64,000 nt of DNA from Burkholderia pyrrocinia (GTDB lineage: Bacteria > Pseudomonadota > Gammaproteobacteria > Burkholderiales > Burkholderiaceae): positions 3,286,001 to 3,350,000 of the forward strand of contig NZ_CP070977.1 in the NCBI RefSeq assembly GCF_018417535.1. Reading direction: 5' to 3'. The stretch's first letter is position 1, and each line of letters starts with the position of its first letter. The position numbers were made by a program, and so were the translations under genes. The notes under the pieces are model-generated. The model saw nothing but the letters and a program-made list of their open reading frames with translations. It searched no databases and was not told the origin of the DNA. Shown in pieces: positions 59,602-64,000 of this stretch.

Positions 59602-60584
59602 TTCGCTTCCTCCAGTTCCTTGACCTGGTAGTACTGGAACAGCGCCATCGGCACCAGCAGCAGCATCACCATCGCGACCGTCACCGCGGACGCCATCGGC
59701 CAGTCCATGTTGTTGAAGAATTCATCCCACATCACGCGGCCGATCATCAGCGTGTCGGCCCCGCCGAGCAGTTCCGGAATCACGTACTCGCCCACCGCCG
59801 GGATGAACACCAGCAGGCTGCCGGCGATGATCCCGTTCTTCGACAGCGGCAGCGTGATCCGCGTGAACGCGACCCACGGCTTCGCGCCGAGGTCGTATGC
59901 GGCTTCGAGCAGCGTGAGGTCCATCTTCACGAGGTGCGCGTACAGCGGCATCACCATGAACGGCAGGTACGAATAGACCATCCCGATGTAGACGCCCGCA
60001 TCGCTGTGATAGAGCCGCAGCGGCGTGTGGATGATGCCCAGCGCGATCAGCGTATGGTTCAGCAGGCCGTCGTCCTTCAGGATGCCGATCCATGCGTACA
60101 CGCGGATCAGGAACGACGTCCAGAACGGCAGCATCACGGCCATCATCAGCACGTTGCGCCGGTTCGGCTCGGCGCGCGCGATGTAGTACGCCATCGGGTA
60201 ACCGATCAGCAGGCACAGCACCGTCGACACGGCGGCCATCTTCAGCGAGCTGAGGTAGGTCGCGATGTACAGGTCGTCCTGCAGCAGGAACGCGTAGTGC
60301 GACAGCTGCAGCGCGAAGTGCACGACGCCGTCCTTGAACTCGACGAGCGACGTGTACGGCGGGATGCCCATCACCTGGTCGGCGAAGCTGATCTTCAGCA
60401 CCAGCACGAACGGCAGCGCGAAGAAGACCGCGAGCCACAGGAACGGCACGCCGATCGCGACGTTGCGGCCCGACGGCAGGAAGCGCGACAGCGCGGCGAA
60501 GCGGCCCGGGCGGGACCGGCCGGCGCCGGTGCTCGCGGCACCGGTCGACACCGGCGCGGACGGAGTGGAAGCAGAGGTTCTCAT
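59598..60584 (-). CDS. potH: polyamine ABC transporter permease PotH
   Basis: A 328-residue permease. A Ser/Ala/Gly-rich cytoplasmic N-terminus of ~40 residues precedes RNVAIGVPFLWLAVFFALPFVLVLKISFAD. The EAA loop TLLEAAYDLGAKPWVAFTRITLPLSKNGIIAGS and VIPELLGGADTLMIGRVMWDEFFNNMDWPMASA are diagnostic of PotH/PotB. Its start is 10 bases after the potG stop; its stop overlaps the potI start. Confidence 0.94.
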   Translation of the reverse strand: MRTSASTPSAPVSTGAASTGAGRSRPGRFAALSRFLPSGRNVAIGVPFLWLAVFFALPFVLVLKISFADQVMGIPPYTSLVEFKDGVVHFALQLSHYAFLLQDDLYIATYLSSLKMAAVSTVLCLLIGYPMAYYIARAEPNRRNVLMMAVMLPFWTSFLIRVYAWIGILKDDGLLNHTLIALGIIHTPLRLYHSDAGVYIGMVYSYLPFMVMPLYAHLVKMDLTLLEAAYDLGAKPWVAFTRITLPLSKNGIIAGSLLVFIPAVGEYVIPELLGGADTLMIGRVMWDEFFNNMDWPMASAVTVAMVMLLLVPMALFQYYQVKELEEAK

Positions 60585-60594
60585 CGTGTCGTCC

Positions 60595-61761
60595 TCACTG
60601 CGTCAGCACGACGCCGCTGGCCGGCGACCACGACACGAACACGTCGTCGTTCCAGGCGGGCGCCGCGTCGGTCATCAGGTGCGAGCTCGACAGGTTCGAC
60701 ACGACCGTCTTGCCGCTCGGCAGCCGCACGTGATACAGCGAGTACGCGCCCATGTACGCGATGTCGGTCACGACGCCGCGCGCCCAGTTGTGTTTCGAGC
60801 CAGGCTTGTCGCGCGATACGTGTACGCGCTCCGGGCGCACCGAGATGCCGACCGGCATCCCGAGCGGGCCCGTGACGCCGTGGCTCACGTACATGCGCGC
60901 TTCGAGGTCGTCGCTCTCGACGAAGATGTGGTCGGGTTCGTCCTCGACGACGCGCCCTTCGAACAGGTTGGTCGAGCCGATGAATTCGGCCGAGAAGCGG
61001 CTGTTCGGGAACTCGTACACTTCACCGGGCGCGCCGATCTGCACGATCTTGCCTTCGCTCATCACCGCGAGGCGGCTCGCCATCGTCATCGCTTCTTCCT
61101 GGTCGTGCGTGACCATCACGCAGGTCACGTCGACCTTCTCGATGATGTTCACCAGTTCGAGCTGGGTCTTCTGGCGGATCTTCTTGTCGAGCGCGGACAT
61201 CGGCTCGTCGAGCAGCAGCAGCTTCGGGCGCTTGACCAGCGAGCGGGCCAGCGCGACGCGCTGCTGCTGGCCGCCCGAAAGCTGATGCGGCTTGCGCTTT
61301 GCATACTTGCTCATCTGCACGAGCGCGAGCGCATCGGCCACGCGTTCCTTGATCTCGTTCTTCGGCGTACCTTCCTGCTTCAGGCCGAACGCGACGTTCG
61401 ATTCGACCGTCATGTGCGGGAACAGCGCGTACGACTGGAACATCATGTTGACCGGGCGGCGGTACGGCGGCAGCGACGCGAGGTCTTCGCCGTCGACGAA
61501 GATCTTGCCGGAGGTCGCCGTTTCCAGCCCGGCGAGCATGCGCAGCAGCGTCGACTTGCCGCAGCCCGAGCTGCCGAGCAGCGCGAACAGCTCGTTCTTC
61601 GCGATCGTCAGGTTCACGTTGTCGACGGCCGTGCTGTCGCCGAATTTCTTCACGACGTTCTCGATGCGCACGAAGGCGTCGTTTTGCGTACGGGCCGCAG
61701 CGGCCGGTTGGGTCTGTCGTGCAGCAGCGGAAGAGGGTATCGATTGCATGGGAGTCACCAT
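60595..61761 (-). CDS. potG: polyamine ABC transporter ATP-binding protein PotG
   Basis: A 388-residue ATPase. An Ala/Gln-rich N-terminal tail (about 1-28) precedes the nucleotide-binding domain: Walker A GSSGCGKST (63-71), Q-loop MMFQSYALFPHM, signature LSGGQQQRVALARSL, Walker B LLLLDEPMSALD and H-loop MVTHDQEEAMT. The C-terminal TOBE domain begins about residue 290. It powers uptake of putrescine through PotHI. The start at 61761 is the longer of two options. Confidence 0.94.
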   Translation of the reverse strand: MVTPMQSIPSSAAARQTQPAAAARTQNDAFVRIENVVKKFGDSTAVDNVNLTIAKNELFALLGSSGCGKSTLLRMLAGLETATSGKIFVDGEDLASLPPYRRPVNMMFQSYALFPHMTVESNVAFGLKQEGTPKNEIKERVADALALVQMSKYAKRKPHQLSGGQQQRVALARSLVKRPKLLLLDEPMSALDKKIRQKTQLELVNIIEKVDVTCVMVTHDQEEAMTMASRLAVMSEGKIVQIGAPGEVYEFPNSRFSAEFIGSTNLFEGRVVEDEPDHIFVESDDLEARMYVSHGVTGPLGMPVGISVRPERVHVSRDKPGSKHNWARGVVTDIAYMGAYSLYHVRLPSGKTVVSNLSSSHLMTDAAPAWNDDVFVSWSPASGVVLTQ

Positions 61762-61937
61762 TCGTTCTTCACGGATTGCAGGCGTGAGCGTCCCCGCGCG
61801 AGGCGTGCAACGCGACTCGCGGACAACGGCTCGTGCCGGATGGAACAGTGCGCGCGGCGCGCACGGGCGGACGGATGTCCGCGAATCTCAGGCGGGCAGG
61901 CGTGAAGCGAAACCTGCACCGCCGTGATGCCTGGCGA
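61762..61937 (-). other. potF-potG intergenic region with stem-loops
   Basis: 176 bases within the operon. Two hairpins are visible: GTGCGC (61848-61853) with GCGCAC (61859-61864), and GCGGAC (61867-61872) with GTCCGC (61877-61882). Neither has a U-run. The position after the binding-protein gene suggests differential expression: abundant PotF, less PotGHI. Confidence 0.55.
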
Positions 61938-63053
61938 TCAGTGGCCGGTTTTCAGCTGCGCCCACAGACGGTTTTCGAGGCGCAGGATGTCGGCCGGCAT
62001 CGGCTTCATCAGCACCATCTTCTTCAGCACGTCTTCCGGCGGATAGACGGTCGGATCCTGCGCGACGGCCGGCGTGACGAACTGGTGCGCGGCCTTGTTC
62101 GCGGTCGGGTAGAACACCGTGTTGGTGATCGCCGCGTTGACCTTCGGATCGGAGATGTAGTTGATCCACTTCAGCGCGCTCTCGGGGTGCGGCGCATCCT
62201 TCGGGATCACCATCACGTCGAACCACAGCAGGCCGCCTTCCTTCGGGTTCGAGAACTTGATGTCGTACGAGCGCTTCGCTTCCGACGAGCGGCGGTGCGC
62301 GATACCGACGTCGCCCGACCAGCCGAGCGCGACGCACACGTCGTTGTTCGCGAGGTCGTTGATGTAGCCGGACGAGTTGAACTGGGTGATGTACGGGCGG
62401 ACTTTCTTCAGGACTTCGAATGCAGCCTGGTAATCGCCGGGGTTCTTGCTGTTCGGATCCTTGCCCATGTACTGCAGCGTGGCGGCGAACACGTCGACGG
62501 CCTGGTCGAGGAACGACACGCCGCAGCCCTTCAGCTTTTCCATGTTGGCCGGATCGAACACCAGTGCCCAGCTGTCGACGGGCGCCTTGTCGCCGAGTGC
62601 CTTCTTCACCGCCTGCGCGTTGTAGCCGATGCCGTCCGTGCCGTAGGCCCAGGGGACGCCGTACTGGTTGCCCGGATCGGCATCCGAGATCATCTTCATC
62701 AGCAGCGGGTCGAGGTTCGCGAGGTTCGGCAGCTTCGACTTGTCGAGCTTCTGGTACACGCCGGCCTGGATCTGCTTGGCCATGTAGTTCGACGTCGGCA
62801 CGACGATGTCGTAACCCGAGCTGCCGGCAAGCAGCTTCGCCTGGAGCGTGTCGTCGCTGTCGTAGTTGTCGTACTTGACGTGGATACCCGTCTGCTTCTG
62901 GAAGTTCGGGATCGTGTCCGGTGCGATGTAGTCGGACCAGTTGTAGACATTCAGCTCGTCGGCATGCGCCGACGGGCTGGCGACCGACGTGAACGCTGCC
63001 GCGGCGGCAAGGGCGGCAACAGAACAGGCTTGGCGAAGAAAGCAGGCACGCAT
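61938..63053 (-). CDS. potF: putrescine/polyamine-binding periplasmic protein PotF (SpuD-like)
   Basis: A 371-residue precursor. The signal peptide is cut near SAHA-D (residue 31). The mature N-terminus ELNVYNWSDYIAPDTIPNFQKQTGIHVKYDNYDSDDTLQAKLLAG is the PotF/SpuD signature, with the WSDYI and SDDTLQ polyamine-contact residues. GYDIVVPTSNYMAKQI and VALGWSGDV supply further ligand contacts. It captures putrescine and delivers it to PotHI. It is 61 bases after the aminotransferase gene and 176 ahead of potG, separated by hairpins. Confidence 0.94.
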   Translation of the reverse strand: MRACFLRQACSVAALAAAAAFTSVASPSAHADELNVYNWSDYIAPDTIPNFQKQTGIHVKYDNYDSDDTLQAKLLAGSSGYDIVVPTSNYMAKQIQAGVYQKLDKSKLPNLANLDPLLMKMISDADPGNQYGVPWAYGTDGIGYNAQAVKKALGDKAPVDSWALVFDPANMEKLKGCGVSFLDQAVDVFAATLQYMGKDPNSKNPGDYQAAFEVLKKVRPYITQFNSSGYINDLANNDVCVALGWSGDVGIAHRRSSEAKRSYDIKFSNPKEGGLLWFDVMVIPKDAPHPESALKWINYISDPKVNAAITNTVFYPTANKAAHQFVTPAVAQDPTVYPPEDVLKKMVLMKPMPADILRLENRLWAQLKTGH

Positions 63054-63114
63054 GGTGGAGTTCCCCTGGTTATGGCGGCGTGCGGCGCCCGCCGCACGCC
63101 TGTAGACAAAGCCG

Positions 63115-64000
63115 TTACGAAATACTCAGTTGCTGGGCGGTTGCATCGACGGCCTTCTTCGCCTTCGACACGAGTTCATCGATTTCCGGACGCGAGATCA
63201 CGAGCGGCGGCGACAGCAGCATCCGGTCGCCGGTCGCGCGCATGATCAGGTTGCCGCTGAAGCAGAAGTCGCGGCAGATCGTGCCGACGTCGCCGCCGTT
63301 CGCGAAGCGGCGGCGTTCGGCCGGCGCTTCGGCGAGCTGCAGGCTCGCGACGAGGCCATGGCCGTGCACTTCGCCGACGATCGGGTGACGCGCGAAGGTT
63401 TCGCGCATCAGTGCCTGGAAGTACGGGCCCGTGTCGTTCTTCACGCGCTCGACGATCCCTTCGTCGCGCAGCACTTTCAGGTTCGCGACCGCGACGGCTG
63501 CGGCGACCGGATGGCCCGAGTACGTGAGGCCGTGGTTGAATTCGCCGTTGTCGATGATCGGCCGCGCAACCCGTTCGTGAATCCCGACCGCACCCATCGG
63601 CACATAACCCGACGTGAGGCCCTTCGCCATCGTGATCAGGTCGGGCTCGAAGCCGAAGTGCTGGTGTGCGAACCACTCGCCGGTACGGCCGAAACCGCCG
63701 ATCACCTCGTCGGCGACGAGCAGGATGTCGTACTTGCGGCAGATCCGCTGGATTTCCGGCCAGTACGTCGACGGCGGGAAGATCACGCCGCCCGCGCCCT
63801 GGAACGGCTCGCCGATGAACGCCGCGACGTTCTCCGCGCCGAGTTCGAGAATCTTCGCTTCGAGCTGCTGCGCGCGAGCGAGGCCGAACGCTTCCGGCGT
63901 TTCGCCCGGCTGCGCTTCGCCGAAGAAATACGGCTGGTCGATGTGCACGATGTGCTCGACCTTCGACGGCATCTGCTCGTGCATGTAGCCCATCCCGCCG
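63115..64000 (-). CDS. spuC: polyamine (putrescine) aminotransferase, class III, 5' end outside the window
   Basis: The visible part is ~295 residues of the C-terminal two thirds. The frame is still open at the right edge, so the true start lies beyond base 64000. PLP-enzyme marks are present: AAFIGEPFQGAGGVIFPPSTYWPEIQ, the aspartate in LLVADEVIGGFGRTG and the Schiff-base lysine in LITMAKGLTSGYVPMGA. The pattern matches SpuC-type enzymes, which move the amino group of putrescine (or related diamines) to pyruvate. It sits directly upstream of potF in the leftward operon. Confidence 0.9.
   Translation of the reverse strand, partial: GGMGYMHEQMPSKVEHIVHIDQPYFFGEAQPGETPEAFGLARAQQLEAKILELGAENVAAFIGEPFQGAGGVIFPPSTYWPEIQRICRKYDILLVADEVIGGFGRTGEWFAHQHFGFEPDLITMAKGLTSGYVPMGAVGIHERVARPIIDNGEFNHGLTYSGHPVAAAVAVANLKVLRDEGIVERVKNDTGPYFQALMRETFARHPIVGEVHGHGLVASLQLAEAPAERRRFANGGDVGTICRDFCFSGNLIMRATGDRMLLSPPLVISRPEIDELVSKAKKAVDATAQQLSIS

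Overview
The window reads as part of the main chromosome of a Burkholderia, most likely a member of the B. cepacia complex. The coding DNA is GC-rich with strong third-position GC bias. Gene families and neighbourhoods are typical of that group: a flgNMA / flgBCDEFGHIJ / flgKL flagellar block, a DppABCDF-like transporter, a pxpBCA 5-oxoprolinase operon, a spermidine/putrescine pot-spu operon and Burkholderia-type porins. I see no tRNA or rRNA gene, CRISPR array, prophage or transposase. The species assignment is inference.

Layout. 1-5 kb: a nitroreductase gene broken by one extra base, a lone AAA ATPase, an FAD oxidoreductase, a Tat-exported high-potential iron-sulfur protein and an MHS-type transporter. 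5.3-12.6 kb: a peptide ABC transporter operon (dppA, B, C, D, F) ending in a TraB/GumN protein. It contains a 289-bp element with perfect 31-bp inverted ends between dppA and dppB, and two inverted copies of a 46-bp REP-like repeat around dppD. 12.6-13.2 kb: an AT-rich, hairpin-rich non-coding stretch bounded by a promoter and a terminator. 13.2-25.1 kb: housekeeping and metabolic genes (pxpA, pxpC, pxpB, a winged-helix regulator, 5-formyl-THF cyclo-ligase, lytic transglycosylase, an NDUFA9-like SDR, a GST, the CCA-adding enzyme, an XRE-cupin regulator, aminopeptidase P).

25.2-39.5 kb is the flagellar rod, ring, hook and junction block: flgN, flgM and flgA leftward, flgB-J rightward, then the c-di-GMP brake gene ycgR and flgK-flgL. 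Three well-formed sigma-28 promoters (flgM, ycgR, flgK) mark the late class genes, and FlgM is the anti-sigma-28 factor that times them. FlgK and FlgL carry the same ~85-residue internal domain. 39.8-54.3 kb: an NCS2 permease, a five-gene archaic (spore-coat-U, Csu-like) chaperone-usher pilus operon, a LysR/chrAB pair sharing a palindromic operator, a DUF1275 membrane protein, a porin preceded by an octanucleotide array, a small acidic-tailed protein and glutathione reductase.

54.3-64 kb is one leftward putrescine operon: an aminotransferase (running off the right edge), binding protein potF, ATPase potG, permeases potH and potI, an outer-membrane DUF3138 protein and two tandem PuuB-like oxidases. 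Together these would bring polyamine across both membranes and oxidise it. Several stable hairpins lie between genes of this operon and of the dpp operon, next to the genes expected to be expressed most (binding proteins, porin).
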